This document shows positions 1 through 13,900 of a stretch of DNA of 64,000 nucleotides, piece by piece. A model generated the notes under the pieces. The model saw only the letters and a list, made by a program, of their open reading frames with translations. It was not told where the DNA came from and ran no database searches. The stretch comes from Tachypleus tridentatus (taxonomy: Eukaryota; Arthropoda; Merostomata; Xiphosura; Limulidae), in contig NC_134837.1 of the NCBI RefSeq assembly GCF_004210375.1, positions 17,987,798-18,051,797 on the forward strand. The letters run 5' to 3'. The number at the start of each line of letters is the position of its first letter. Within the stretch, counting starts at the first letter, position 1. Made by a program: the position numbers and the translations under genes.

Positions 1-177
1 TACCGTTAAAACTTGTATGCTTGAGAATGATCAAAATGTTGTACCTGTTCCAAAAAATATAAAAATTGGAACTTGTAGTATATTATAATTAATCGGTAAG
101 TCAACTCGAAACGAAACTATAAATATGTCTCTTTTATTTCAACTTACTTCTCAATTATTTGCTGGTAAAGGCGTAGT

Positions 178-345
178 GGCCCGGCATGGCCAGGTGGTTA
201 AGGCGCTCGACTCATAATTCGAGAGTTCGAATCCCCATCACGCCAAACATGTTCGCCATTTCAGCTGTGTGGACATTATAATGTACTGTCAATTTCTCTA
301 TTCTTTGCCAAGAGTTGGCAGTGGATGGCGATGTGATATAATTCG
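178..345 (+). repeat. SINE-1, 3'-truncated copy
   Basis: SINE-1 is the dominant family here. It has a tRNA-like head (gcccggcatggccaggtgg, then a gttcgaatccccgtcgc B box) whose anticodon loop in most copies reads CTCGTAA (CGT, Thr-like). An unrelated body of about 200 bp follows (atcccactattcgttggtaa, cttccctctagtcttacact), then an A-rich caaacaaac tail. RNA polymerase III promotion is expected from the A and B boxes. This copy has CAT in the anticodon position and loses the body after about 345. Confidence 0.85.
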
Positions 346-384
346 TTTTTATTACATTAAGTGGCAGTGTGTTTATATCCAACC

Positions 385-664
385 GTGGCCAGGTATGGCC
401 AAGCGTGTTAAGGCGCGCGACTCGTAATCTGAGGGTCGCGGGTTCGCATCCCCGTCGCGCTAAACATGCTCGCCCTTTCAGCCGTGAGGGCGTTATAATG
501 TGACGCTCAATCCCACTATTCGTTGGTAAAAGAGTAGCCCTAGAGTTGGCGGTGGGTGGTGATGACTAGCTGCCTTCCCTCTAGTCTTACACTGCTAAAT
601 TAGGGGCGGCTAGCACAGATAATCATCTAGTAGCTTTGCGCGAAATTCAAAAACAAACAAAAAC
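385..664 (+). repeat. SINE-1, full length
   Basis: Head through (A)-rich tail is present; it follows the truncated copy at 178 by about 40 bp, giving a tandem pair. Confidence 0.88.
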
Positions 665-980
665 AATTATATCCAACTAGTATCTAATGTTGTTAAGTTA
701 TAGCTCCGTAGTATTAGAGGTTTCCTCCCAGTTATCACCTGCAAAAACGTTACGCAATATTTTTATATAATTACCATCATTATCAAGTTAAGTTGCACAT
801 TTAAAATAACAACTTTTAGCTCCATAAAATTAAACGATATTATAATATGGCATAAAATAATATAATCCATGCATAAAAATACAAAGGTTTTAGCAGATGA
901 AGGTCAGGCAGTTTTTAAGCGCATGCGTTATATTATATTAATATATAGTTGTATTACTTAAAAAAATATGCAAAACGCGT

Positions 981-1250
981 GTTTGTTTGTTTTGACTTTA
1001 GAGCAGAACTACACGAGGACTATATGCGCTAGCCGTCCAAATTTAGCAGTGTAAGACTAGAGGGAAGGCAGCTAGCCATCACCACCCACCGCCAACTCTT
1101 GGGTTACTCTTTACCAACGAATAGTAGGAATCAATCGTCACTTTATAACGCCCCCACGGCTGAAAGAGCAAACACGTTTGGTGTGAAGGGGATTCGAACC
1201 CGCGACCCTCAGATTACGAGTCGAGTGTCTTAACCACCTGGCGATGTAAA
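981..1250 (-). repeat. SINE-1, full length
   Basis: Complete from tail (gtttgtttg) to head (accacctgg); the head ends in gcgatg instead of the usual gccatgcc. Confidence 0.88.
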
Positions 1251-1412
1251 CTGTAATAACTTAAACTACAACTTTAAATTTCTAATGTTTGAATTAAACA
1301 GTACGGGTTTCACGTTATTAACGAAGTATTTCACTAGACAAAAGAATAAGTGATCGACTGACGGGTCAACTGGTCGAACTTGGCAGACCTGATATATGTA
1401 AATATATATTTA

Positions 1413-2085
1413 CAATACATATTTGTAGCAGCGTTCAATGTCCAGTATATCTTGGTGGAAGCGCTCGCCTTGTTCCTCTGAGTATGCTCCCATGTTCTCC
1501 TTGTATTTATCAAGATGAGTGTCAAGGATATGAACTTTCAGGGGCATCCTGCAGCCAATTTTGCTGTAGTTCTTCACTACAGCCTCATCAGTTCCACATA
1601 ATTTTCGGCCTTGTGATTCCAACTTCGAACCATTGCGACAAAGCTGCCCCAAGTTTTTTTTCCTTCCTACTGGGCTTTTTAGGGACTTCCGTGCACTTCA
1701 GGATCTTCTTTATTTGTAGTCCAACGAAGACACCAGCTTTGACCTTTGCCTCAGACAGATACTTGAAGGCTGCAGACTCCTTATCAAGAGTTGTGACAAA
1801 TTGTTTCATAAGAGACCCTATTTTATGTGCAATGGTAGGAACACCACCTTCTGGAGGGACACTAGTGGCTCACACTTGACATTATGCCTCCTCACAGAGA
1901 ACTCGGTCCGTTGTGGCCAGTGCTTCCTGTTGCAGTGCGATGCGGTGTCCCGAAGGCAAAGATAATAAGGAAACTTGGTAAAGCCCCTTGGAAACCCATC
2001 AGAAATGCCACCATTTTGAAGTCTCCGATAACCTCCCAGCCATACTCATCATACTTCAAGGCTTCTAGCAAGGTCTTGACGCTGG
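1413..2085 (-). pseudogene. Decayed coding relic of a widespread repeated protein family
   Basis: Minus-strand reading gives conserved blocks in order across several frames: GFQG and a KFPYYLCL-like block (about 2060-1960), HWPQRTEFSVRRHNVKCEPL, PLHIK, MKQFVTTLDKESAAFKYLSE, then GCRMPLKVHILDTHLDKYKE and GAYSEEQGERFHQDILDIER (about 1560-1425). I recognise this set as a family found many times in arthropod and cnidarian genomes as uncharacterised proteins, probably carried by a transposon. This copy has at least one in-frame stop and several frameshifts, so it is dead. Its enzymatic role is unknown to me. Confidence 0.6.
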
Positions 2086-2119
2086 AAAATTCTAAAAGGT
2101 TCTTGAAAATTCTCTGAAG

Positions 2120-3690
2120 TTCTACAACATTCTAGAAAATTCTTGTAAGTTCGAGAAAATTCTCTATCAGATAGTCAGCACTGAATCTACCTGGAATGCT
2201 CTGGAAAATGGGTAAATTTGAAAATTTCACTACCCAGGTCACAAAAGCAAAGTTTGAAGAGAAAATAGGTCTTTTCCATTAATTTTAAGCTTAAGCAATT
2301 GGGAAATGACACTTTTCGCTCAAGAACAAGTTAAAGTAAACATTTTGTTACATCGTGTTATTCATGCTCAGAATTAATTAATTATTAACATATAGTGCTG
2401 TGACAAAAATATTGTCCCCTTTTACCTTTTATCTCCCTAATATAAAATAATTCTAAACAAAGATTGCGAAAACTACGATTAGTTCTGCAGAAGTTGTTGA
2501 ATAATCTGGGTGCCTCTCACAAAAGTTGTTTTTTAAATTACATGAAAGTTTAACGTCTACTTTGATGACAGCTGTCTTATTGATACCTTCCATACACTTT
2601 GTTTTTTATGGATATACTTCTAACTACTATGAACTCAAGCTAGCCAGCTTAAGATGTCGTCACAAATTTGTGTATAAGAATTTTATTTAAAACCAAAGAC
2701 AGACAAGTTAACAGAAAGCTTAATAAACAATATATCATTTATAAATAACTTTTCATCTGTTAGTGATACAGACTAGACGCATTTCCGCAGGATGCCAAAA
2801 CGTTTTGAGTTTCAAAAGGAAATAAAATCAGAAGTAAGAGTAAGAAATACTTTTATTTTTTTGCGTCTGAAGTTCACGTTAAACTCTTTTGTTGCCTTCA
2901 GTACCTAATTCTTTTCGTGATTCACGGCATGCGTTACAAATTCTAACGTTGGCTTCTCTATGTGATACCATTATAGTGTCTACTAAATAAACGGTTAACA
3001 CTACTCTGTAAAGTGTAGTGATAATGGTTTAAGAAAGCTTCCCCGGCTACTTCTTGCTTGAAACTTTGGTTTTGTTACTTTATTGGTTAGATAGTCCTTG
3101 AATATATACACCAGCAATACTGTAATTAATTACAATCACTTCTGAAGCAGTTCCCAAAACATTTCACTCAGAAAATGAATGATTTTATCCGATTATTTTC
3201 GTCAGTTCTGTATACACAGAAGTCAAAAGACAAAAGCATAAAGTACTCAATAAGTACACCACATCAAGGCATACGTTCTTACAGTACATAAAACATACGA
3301 GGTCCGCATAGATGTGTTCATCTTTTGTTCCTCGATTAAAATTCGTGTTAAATCTTGCATGACACTTTAGTATAAAACTCCCTTCAGTTTAATATTGTCA
3401 ACTGACCATTTTAGTAATATGGAAAAAACGATGTTTTATCTTTATATGACGTGTAGACTAAAATAAAGAAAAATCTTTATCATGGTCTGAAATGTCCACA
3501 AAATTTAGAAGTGAAGAACAGTGCATTACTCATAAATAAATACACAGTGAAACGATAATTTTATATCTTTACTCTTTAAAATCATTAATACATCATTAGA
3601 AACACTAGTTTTATGGAAATACTTGGAATATTCTATGATGTATTACACAGAATAGTCTTAACCCATTTAGTGATGCACAACACATGGTGT
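2120..3690. other. No gene recognised
   Basis: AT-rich unique-looking sequence with no conserved reading frame or repeat that I can name. Confidence 0.6.
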
Positions 3691-3699
3691 GTTTTATTT

Positions 3700-3838
3700 T
3701 TGTTGGTTGGTTTGTTCGTCTAGAATTAAGTACAAAGCTACATAATGAGCTATCTATGCTATGTTTACCATGGGTATCGAAAATCGGTTTTTTAGCAGTG
3801 TTAGTCCACAGTTTTATATCGCTGTGCCACTGGGTGGC
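3700..3838 (-). repeat. SINE-2, diverged
   Basis: Contains accatgggtatcgaaaatcg and gctgtgccactgggtgg, the reverse of the SINE-2 head. Confidence 0.65.
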
Positions 3839-4477
3839 ATTATTTTTGATGATTTTGTTACCTTGTTCAAGATTGCGATACAGTTTCAAAACCAATAAAC
3901 CAGATTGTTTATAATTTGACATCTGATCGCAATGCCATATTTATCTTTTGCTAGCAACCAAAAATCACTTGCGTGACGTTTTTAGGCTTACTGTTCTTAA
4001 CTATGTAATGTTTTTTCACTTTCAGACATTCAATCAAGACTGTTACAATACAAAGCTAGATTGGCCGATAGAAAATGACATCACTAATGACACTTTGCAT
4101 GCATCAAGGATGACAATGGCCAGAAGCAAAGCAGAACTGTTTAGTTTTGACTGGATAAACAATACATTACGTTTAAATATACACACTATACAAAACGCGG
4201 TAAAATTATTAAATGCTTTTTATACAATAGCTAATACTAGTTTTCTCTGCACATTAATGCCTGAAAATCATAAGCTTTCATCATGTTCAACAACTACCAT
4301 ACTTGTGGTCACATCAGTGATGCACAATTGTGTATAAGAACACCCATAGTTAGTGAAACAAAAACAGCTTTCTTTCAAAAGTAATTCTAATATCTAATTT
4401 CATAAAAAAAGTACAAAGAAACAAACACTATACAAAGCATATAATTCTAACAGAAACATGGTCTACTGTCTATTATC

Positions 4478-4612
4478 TTAGTGGCCTGGGGACTAAGTAG
4501 GCTTGACTTACGAGTCAAACCCAAACGTAATAGCTCTTTCAGCTATGAATGCATCAAGACATTGGTAAAGTGTAACCCAAGAGCTGGCAATGTTGTTGCC
4601 AATTGTTTGGTG
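4478..4612 (+). repeat. SINE-1, very degenerate fragment
   Basis: Head (cttacgagtcaaaccc) and part of the body (gtaacccaagagctggcaat) remain with many changes. Confidence 0.5.
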
Positions 4613-4978
4613 TCCCCCTGGCGAGCATTTAAGAATCAATGATAGTATAAAAAAATAATTTTAGCAGTTTTGAAATAACGAACATGCATAATAAAATTAT
4701 CTTAATAAAAAAAACTACACTATTAGAATTAAACTGACAGCAACATGAAATAAAGATGCATGTGCTTAGTACTGATAATTTTGTATTTCAATATCCATGT
4801 CTATTAAAAAAGAATACAAAAATTGTAAGATAATATACATATACATAAGCACAATGAAAATAGTTCAATATTTTTGTAATAAAACATTTATTTTGCCTCA
4901 ACTTTGCTACTCTGTCATAAAATATAACCATCAACTATTTGGTCCAAGAAAAGTTTCACAAATAGAAACAAGATATAT

Positions 4979-5068
4979 AAAAAGGTGTGTTAAAACTACC
5001 TCACATATACTAACTGAAGTATATGTATATATAAAAGGTGTGTTAAAACTACCTCACATATACTAACT
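4979..5068 (+). repeat. 53-bp direct duplication
   Basis: ggtgtgttaaaactacctca occurs at 4984 and 5037 with the same flanks, giving just under two copies of a 53-bp unit that includes an AT-alternating spacer. Confidence 0.85.
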
Positions 5069-6413
5069 AAAGTTTTAACAATTTAATATTCGTATTTTTA
5101 ATCAACAACTAAGACTTCGTTTGAAGAAATGTTTACAAGCAATCTTTCATGTGACATACAAGACACCTAGATTTAAAAGACTATTTGAACAAAATTAATA
5201 CAATTTACTCAGAAATATCAGTCACTTATGAAAAATTAAATATGCAACATACATTGTAACACAACTCAAAGAAGTTAGAAATTGTCCACGGATTACAGAA
5301 TGGAAAGATTCTATTCAAATACATCATGGTTTAAATTTCTCCAAAGTACCCTTCCTTTTTACAATTGTTAATGAAATTTTAGTCTCAACACAACATTGAA
5401 AAACTTATTTCCTTTCAGAAAGTATTTGTTATAAAAAACAAACTTATACAAAATGTTTAGTATGTTTCCATGATGACTTATTTGTGCTTCAACCATTCAC
5501 AATAACCAAACCCTGAAACTTTAGCATTAAAAACCTCCGAAAGACACAAGTCACCAAGAAATTAATTTTTTTAATAACTGAATATTCCTATAAATGCCTA
5601 AACATTTTTGATCTTGAGATCTAAAAAGGTAACAGAGTAGTATTTTATTATGATAGTTGTTTTGCAATCACAGTTATGAGTAAATCACCATCATACCAGA
5701 AAACTAAGTTGTCTTTTTCCTCATTACAATTGCTAAAAAACATTTGTTAGTGATTCTAATAAAAAAATATGGAATGCTTTTTATAGAATGAATGTATAAA
5801 ATATCACAGCATATAATAAAAATATTTCGTATAAATGTGCATTTTTGGACGGAACAGCAAATTCACACTTATTATTAAAAAACAAAAGTGCTTGAGAAAA
5901 AAGAATTTAACTCTGAGGTAAAATACGTTCATCACAAAAATTACCGAGATTCACAAGGTGATTAAGTATGTATCGTATTTCAATATTCAAGTCGTTCATT
6001 CTAATTAAATCCTACTTGGTAATGTTCATACAAAATAAAACAATGTGAAATGGTTTGAGATAACTTCCATCTTCAACCTAATGAGAAGTCATCTGATTGT
6101 ATGTTCTTCCAATTTATAAGCAAATGAAAGTTCATTATTATTAGTATTATTGTAGCCAAACTCAACTTAAAAGACAAGAAGGTGAAATAGCAGCATACAT
6201 TTTTTAAAAACTAAATTAAATTTAAAAAAGACAATAAACTTAATTTCATTATTCATTTTTAAATAAATAGTAACAAAAAAGATATACTAATGTTAGTAAT
6301 TTCATTACTATTGAATGTGTACATAAAGTAAAACCATCATTTTTCAATACAATGAATGCAGTAATTAGTATGCTCATTACATTACCTTGTCAATACACCT
6401 TTGTAAAATGAAC

Positions 6414-6835
6414 AGGAATAACCTGTTGTGGAGACACAAATGTAGAGAACAACATTTTGAAAGTCTTCAGCCTTTCTTCTTCAGGTCTCTCTCTCTCACT
6501 GTCTGTCCATGTGTGTGTGTGTGTTGTCGTTCTTTGATAGTGTTCTGGTGGATTGTGGAGAGCATGTTATGATTGGTTGGATTATCACTGTTTCTGAGTT
6601 TTTGATTGGAGAAGAAATTTCTTGTACATTCTACCAATGGCAGCCACAGGTTACTCACCTCTTATCTCTCCTCCAACCAGAAACAGTGATAATCCAACCA
6701 ATCATAACATGCTCTCCTAAAACCTACCAGGACACTGTAAAAGACCAACAACACACACACTAACCTGAAGACAAAAGGTGGAAGACATTCAAGACATCAT
6801 CCTATACAGTTGTGTCTCCACAACTGACAGTTACC
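6414..6835. mobile_element. Foldback (inverted-repeat) element downstream of lachesin
   Basis: Two arms of about 175-205 bp face each other. The core 39 bp (6558-6596 versus 6678-6716) is a perfect inverted match. Outer parts match imperfectly and end in gttgtggagacacaa near 6425 and its complement near 6811. No coding content. It lies 0.9-1.4 kb past the lachesin stop codon and may be transcribed in a long 3' UTR. Confidence 0.8.
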
Positions 6836-7770
6836 GTCCATTCTACAGTTTCATCATCAGTACTCTGTCTAAACAATGTATTAAAAAAAGTTACCTTGTC
6901 ATTAAATATCATAAAATTAACTCAAGGAGAGGGAGGAAATAACAAAACATCCAATATGAAATGGCAAAAAAAAATATAAAATATAAATCCAAAACATATA
7001 ATACTGTACAGGAAACACAATAAACAATACACATTTCATACACAAAATCTGTAATCTTTACTAGGTTACAGGATGCAATGTTAGGCTTAAAAACTCACTT
7101 GCAAAAGTGAGTTAGTAGTTAGTTAGTTAGCATAAAACCTTCAAACCTGTAAAGACATTAATTGTTTGAATTACAAATCGTATCTTAACAGTCAGATTTT
7201 GTCAATAAATGTAAAACCTTATTTTGTTTTCAAACAACTTAGCAATAAAACAAAACTTCTAAGCAGTTCAACAGATTATAACCTCAGTTTACATAAAAAT
7301 TATTTGAATCACTAGATGAACTGTGATTTTTAAAATTTCAAGTATACTTTTGACAAGTTTTGTAACTAATAATAAAAATATTTACTTGCTCTAGTACGTC
7401 AAGTAGTAGTACTACTAATACTACTAAATGTTTAAGTAAGAGTTTCAGCTAAAACCTTAATTACTTTAAGTTGGAAAAACTGATAATTTATACTAAGTGT
7501 AGTCTTTCGTGAACATGATTTGAAATAATATTACGCAAAATGAAACAAACCTTTTTGCAAATAATATGCATGTGTGATTAAGATTATATATAAACAAAAT
7601 CAATTTTAAACAAACTACACTAAAACAATACTATAAAACAATGTCATTGCTTCATATCTTTACAGAACTTTTGGCAATGAACATTAAATGCAAAACTATT
7701 GTGTATAATACTCCTAAGAGGCTATATTACATGTTAATATACTCTAACTTTTTATCAGGTCACAAGACAA

Positions 7771-7907
7771 TCAATATGACTGAAGATGGATGAAAAAGGA
7801 GGCAACAGCAACAGTAAAAACAACAGGAAACAGAGATGCCTCTTTTGACACAGCAGCTGAAAGCAGACTTAGTCCACAGGCAGGAGGACATATCACATTC
7901 ACCGTTT
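7771..7907 (-). CDS. Lac: Lachesin exon 7: C terminus and GPI signal
   Basis: It encodes TVNVICPPACGLS, then a hydrophobic tail (LFPVVFTVAVASFFIHL) and TGA at 7773-7771. Acceptor TTTAG lies just before 7907. The tail with no charged cytoplasmic end supports GPI anchoring, as in known lachesins. Confidence 0.94.
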
Positions 7908-10900
7908 CTAAACGTGGGAAGGAAAAGAAAATTACTTTTATTAAACAATTATTTTGACAGTACTTTAATATATACATCTGATTAAATGGAAATACAGAAA
8001 GTGAAAACAACAAATCAGTTTTCACAATCTAAGCACAACTGCAACTAAGGTTGAGAAATATCTCAGAATTTAGTTGGTTTATAGCATTGTCTTTTTCTAA
8101 TTTTATGAAAAATTATTTTAATATGATACTAAGCAAGTAAAACAACACCCACATTATAATTTTTAAAACAGAAACTAATATCTTAAAATCAATTATCTTA
8201 AGTGTATGGTCTTTAAAATAAGCATGAAATCCCTATTAAATAAGACTTAAAAATAATAATACATAGATAATTACTGCAGGCATTATTTTATCAAATTATA
8301 AATCCCTATCTGACTCCAAAAAATGTAATTCTAAGTAACAGCATGGAGCCAAAATATGGTTTTGTAATTCAAGTAAATACACGTAATGCCTATAATATCT
8401 TCAGACCTTGCTACCTTTTTTTTTTTTTTTTTTTTAATAATCTCATTTGCAATATTTTAAGTTCCCAATTTTCTTTTATTGTCATTTATCTATTTTGTTG
8501 GTATTTTTTATGGCAAAGAATTTGATATGGTAGCTAGCTTTATTCACTGTAATCATAATAATCATAGCTAGTAACTAAATGATACAGTTCATGATGATTT
8601 ACTATAGCTATTGACTACTTGATCACATCAGTTCAAGATGTAAAATGTTAAGCTGAAGAATATGTAAGATTTGTTTGAGAATACAAGTAAGCATTTATAG
8701 TTTCTGTGTAACTATATCCTCTATATATAATACATAGCAATTAGAAAATATATTCCTAAGGCCTCCATTAAATACACAAAATATCAGCAGTAGAAAAGAA
8801 GCATTTTCAAATTAAATTTGTCCAAAATGTCATTGTAGCTAAACCTCTCTCTCTGACAGTAGTAATTCTACAAATATGTCTAACATAATATTATACTGTT
8901 TTGTTTTTTAACTCCTTCACGTCTTACACAATATAGTAGATGACTTTAAAAGACACCAACTGTATAACATATAAAGCAATGAGTATACAGATTTTACAAT
9001 CATCTAATATTGGCTCTGTTTAATATTTAGTTTTCTTACAAATATCTGGTGTTCCTTTAAAAATCTTAACTTTCAGAGTTAATGATAACATCATTTCACT
9101 AAAATTAAAATGTTTTTTGTTTTTTACACAAGACACAGAAGAAACAATTTGAGTTTTCAACACCCCTATGGCATTTATTTAGTATTCTACAAAAGTTTTG
9201 ATTCAACATAATAAGCCATTTTTGTTTTAGAATGTCAAAAGAAAGAAAATGAACAACTGGACAGCTTTTGGATGACTTTAAATTCATTTTAATCATAATC
9301 AGATGTTTAAATATTATTAAAAACCTACCAATGAGCTGAATATCCATCTGGTCTGACCCTAGTTTGTTGATTGCCTTGCAGGTGTAATTTCCATACTGTT
9401 TTTTCTCAATGGTTATTACTCGCAGTGTAGAGTCTGTAAATTCATCTGCCGTGGCAAAGATGGAAATCTGGTAATGTTGGTTGTCATTTAACTGATATCC
9501 ATCTTTTATCCAAATGACAGAGGGTGAAGGAAATGCTTCTACATGGCACTGAAGATCCATGTCATATTGTAAAGCTTGTCCATAACGTGGTCTATCTACT
9601 GTTACAACAGGAGCAACTGGGGAAAAATAAACACATGATTTTTTAAAATGGTCTTCAAAAGAAGTATACAAAATATTTATATAATTAAAGAGAAACAACA
9701 AAGTGTCTACTGCATAATTGTCATTATGTTTCTCATTAGTCAAAATTATTTAATTTTTTATTTGCACTAAAAGTGTTAATCGAGAACATACTTGATCAAT
9801 TCTTATAATACATCAAGCAGGTATATTCACTTTGACATCTATGGTCATTTGATGTGACAAACATATTTACCATTTGTCTTCACATAATCCTTTCCTTCCA
9901 GTACAATAATCACATTTACCCACATGGATTTATAAAAGACTAGAAAGATCAAATTCCCAATCTACTTTTTTTTGGCAGATAACTGACAGTTTTCAGGAAC
10001 CAGCCCAATAAGTTTTATGCATAAAAATGGTTTAAAAAACTTTATCAGCATTTCTAAAATGTCTGTCATTGTAATACAAGTTTGTTTGTTTTTACAATAA
10101 CAAAACATTTAAGTGTACAAGGTGCAAACATCCATTCTACACAACTCCTAATTTTGGGCACATGCATATGCTAATATATGAAAACTACTTCAGTAATAAC
10201 AAAAATGAAGATACAGATGATTAAAAGAACTAACATCAATTCCACAAGACTATTTATTACATATCTGTATCATTAAAGCACAGAAACACTTACTTTGGTT
10301 TGGTGTTTTATGGCACAAAGCAGCTGGGTAAATGGCACAGACAGCCTAGCTGCTTTGTGCCATAAAACACCAAACCAAAGTAAGTGTTTCTATGCTTTAA
10401 TAATACAATTAGGTAATAAAGTACTGACAATGATAAAAATACACAACAGTATACGAACAACCAAATTTATTGCATGTGACTTCTATTAAATGTGTTTATG
10501 TGCTATACTTGTACAACCACTGGTAATAATAAAAATATACATCTGGAACACAGAAAGTAAGATAAATATATTGATAACAGAAGAATATAACATTAATATT
10601 ACTAATTTATTTGCCCAGTTATCGAGAGCAACATTAAATAATGTTTCAGACCATGTAATACATTATCAACCAACAACAGCAAAAAAATTCATGTAAATAA
10701 TTAGAAGAAAAACAGTAACAAAACACTGATCTATGAAAAGACTATCACACATACACACTAATGCTTTTCAATATCCTAACAAAAACGTCTTGTTAGATGT
10801 GGACGCGCTATATTAAAAAGCGAAAAACGTCAGTTTCATTTAAATTCAGAAACTAAGTCAGATTTTTAACAATATTATTAACAAACATTTCTGAAACATA

Positions 10901-13900
10901 ACCAGCTTTCACATGAAAAGAAAATTTCAACATTTTAAAAGTTTTACCTCAGGTGCCTACGGTCATGCAAATTAAATGTGGTATTAAACTTTATTAATAG
11001 ATAGAATTACTTAAAATAATTATAATTACTGCATCACACTCGCAAAGTAAATATTTTGTTGAATAGTTATACAACCACAATGATGTACATACACTCTACT
11101 TCTACGCCCACGTTTCTTCTAGCACCCCTTCCAACTCCATTATCTGCAACACAATAGTAGGTGCCACGATCATCTTTGGTGATACCATGAATAGTCAGAA
11201 CATTACCCCTGTACACAGCACCTCCTGTTGGAAGCAGATCATTGTTCTCCCTTCTCCAAGAAATACGGGGTTTTGGGAACCCAGAGGCATAACAATGCAG
11301 AGATACAGTGGCCCCGCTACTTGTGATGACAGATCGCGTACTGTTGTCCGCTATCACGGGAGGAACTAGAAAATAAGTGAAATAAATAAAGTTAAAATAG
11401 AATAGGTTGCTTGTAGCTTTTTTTCCTGTCAACTGAGAATAACCCAAGAAAGAAGAAGAGGAAAAAAGCTAACACAGGAAGTTAATGAGAAGTGATATTA
11501 TTGTAACACAAGAGAACAGAAAAGTCATATTTCATGCTGAAAATATACACGAGAGCCGTGGCTTCTCAAAATGTGAAGCACTTCCAACTTACTTCTTACA
11601 AGCATACGGACATCAGCAGTAATCTTGCTAGTTGATCCAATGATCACCTGGCATTGGTAAAGTCCAGCATCTATTTCCTGGATCTTTGTAATCTAGATAA
11701 ACATAGAGTGAAAACTGTACAACATTATACCACAAATGAAAAAGGATTCAGCAGTGTCAGCTTGAGTTTCAAAATAGAACAATATACACATTATTAACAA
11801 CAATCTGGAAGTATTTCCTAAATTCATCATTTTTACCCAAAATGAATTCTGCAAATTCAGTTTCAATGTTGTTCAACATGTCTATTTGCTTTTTTGTTGT
11901 TGCAGATTTTTGTTTACACACAGCTTTCAAACAATATTTAATATATTTTTTACCACAGCTTTTAAAAATGTATTCAAATGAAAATACTAAGTGTATTTCT
12001 GTAACTGCTAACACATCACTACGCATGGTATATTTTTGTTAAAACAATACCTTTGACTTTTTAATTTATAGCTTTATTCTGATTGGTTGCAATCACTCCG
12101 TACTTTAAGGGAAAAAAAAGGTAATACTGCTATTTGTTTTGTTTTCTATCAAGCTTTCTCTTTAGAAATAGTACCTAACAAAAAGTACAAAATATAACAT
12201 TATGAGGCTCAAACCTGCAGTGTATAAGTTTTGCTTGCTTCATCATGACGAATAGAGTATCTTGGATCTGGAACAATCAGGGTGCTGTCTTTTGCTATGA
12301 AAAGATTGTTTGATGGATTCTCATAGTTTATCTTTGTCCACAATACCTACATTGTTTAAAATAAAAACCACTATGAGAAGGTCCTTGGCCCTTTCCTGCC
12401 ATGTCATGAGGTTTTACAGTTACATTCAAAATTAAACTAAACAATGTCTGTAAATGAAATTAGAATGCATTTTACAACTCAAAATAAACCTTTTAAAAAA
12501 ATACTTACATTTTAGTTTTTGTTGCCATGCAACTTATGGTTTCTGTAACCTGAAAGCTACTAAACATATCTTACATCTAATGTCTAGACATGATAAAGTT
12601 TATTGCACTGTTTAAAATTTAAAATTCCTTAGGGTCAATTCCTAGGGAAAAAAATATTTACCTAACCCAACAGAAGCCACATCCACCATGTAAACTTAGA
12701 CTTGAGATCTGCAAAACATACTTATCTGACATACACTTACAACTACATTTAAGACCTTACTTTAAATTACTTTCTTCCAATATTTATTTTCAAACTGACA
12801 TCAGCATCAATATCAAACCACTCAGCATTTATGTCACTTCTGTCCTTATCAGGACTTGGACGATATTAGTTAGACAGTTAAATTGTATTCAAGTTCTATT
12901 TTAATATTTTAGTTAATTAAAATGTCAGGTTTTAAGATGCATACTTGAAAGGTTTAATAATACTTAATATTACCCAAACTTTACCTCAGTTAGTACGGCT
13001 TAAAAGTGGTGCACATGTGCAAAAACATTCTGCCAAAGGCTAAACTAGCTCCATCAATAATACCAAAATATTTCTTGCAATTGCCTGTTAACATGTGTCA
13101 AGAAGAAATACTGAAGAGCATGAAAGAATAAAATACATGTAAAAAGACATGATACAGTTGGTCAGTCAGCCAACTAGTCATGCTCAGTTTCTCCAAATTT
13201 AACGAGTGACTCTAGTTCCACTTTTCTCATATAATACTTCCTTTTTTGACAACTGTTTTTTATTTTAGTTGAACTGAATTGCTACCCTAGGAATTTTTCT
13301 GATATATAAAAACCTGTCAAAGATGGAGTCCCAGGACCAAATCAAGCATGACATTGTGTGTGACATCACAACATTATGAGGTCAGGTTCGGTAAGATCTG
13401 AACAGGAGAGCCAGGAATACTCCCATAATTGAAGACATGAAAGTACATCTTCACTCCATTGATGCTTGCTCAAAATCAATCAGTGCAGATCCATACTTGA
13501 GAATTATTATGGAAAAGCCTTTGTTAAAAACAGACTGTAGGGAAGACAATGATTTTTCCTCAAAAGAACAGGTGTGCATGCAATTACATGGTCAACATAT
13601 GTTTTAATCTTTCATCCAAATACACCAATATGTAGCATGTTTATTCACTTCTATGTAATGGATTCAGAAACACTGTTTAGCATGTTGTCTTTTCTTTATT
13701 TCTTTTGTGTATTGCCAGTTTCAGACAGAATAGTTTTAGTTTCAAGTGATTTTCTTTAGTTTTTTTATGGGCCTTTAAGCTAGTTATGAATCTGAAAATC
13801 TTTTTGGATAATTCAATAAACAATTAAAAAAGGTATACACTACTTAATTTCATTACACTAATATATGGGTGATAACAGCTATACTTAGTTAATGTGGTAT

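Larger units (their letters stand above)
4640..7770. other. Lachesin downstream region, possible long 3' UTR
   Basis: Apart from the 53-bp duplication and the foldback element there is no coding signal. Minus-strand AATAAA words exist (for example near 5645 and 4888), but none can be chosen as the polyA site from sequence alone. Confidence 0.5.

Noticed and set aside
178-250. tRNA genes at the many gcccggcatggcc...gttcgaatcc sites
   Set aside because: Each is followed by the same SINE body and an A-rich tail, and the copies vary at positions a working tRNA would keep. They are SINE heads.
1484-2117. Plus-strand ORFs of 131 and 77 residues
   Set aside because: They lie opposite the decayed minus-strand relic and have no family features of their own.
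9105-9743. A 212-residue single-exon Ig protein
   Set aside because: Only the central part (9329-9616) is lachesin exon 6; the flanks are open intron sequence beyond good splice sites.
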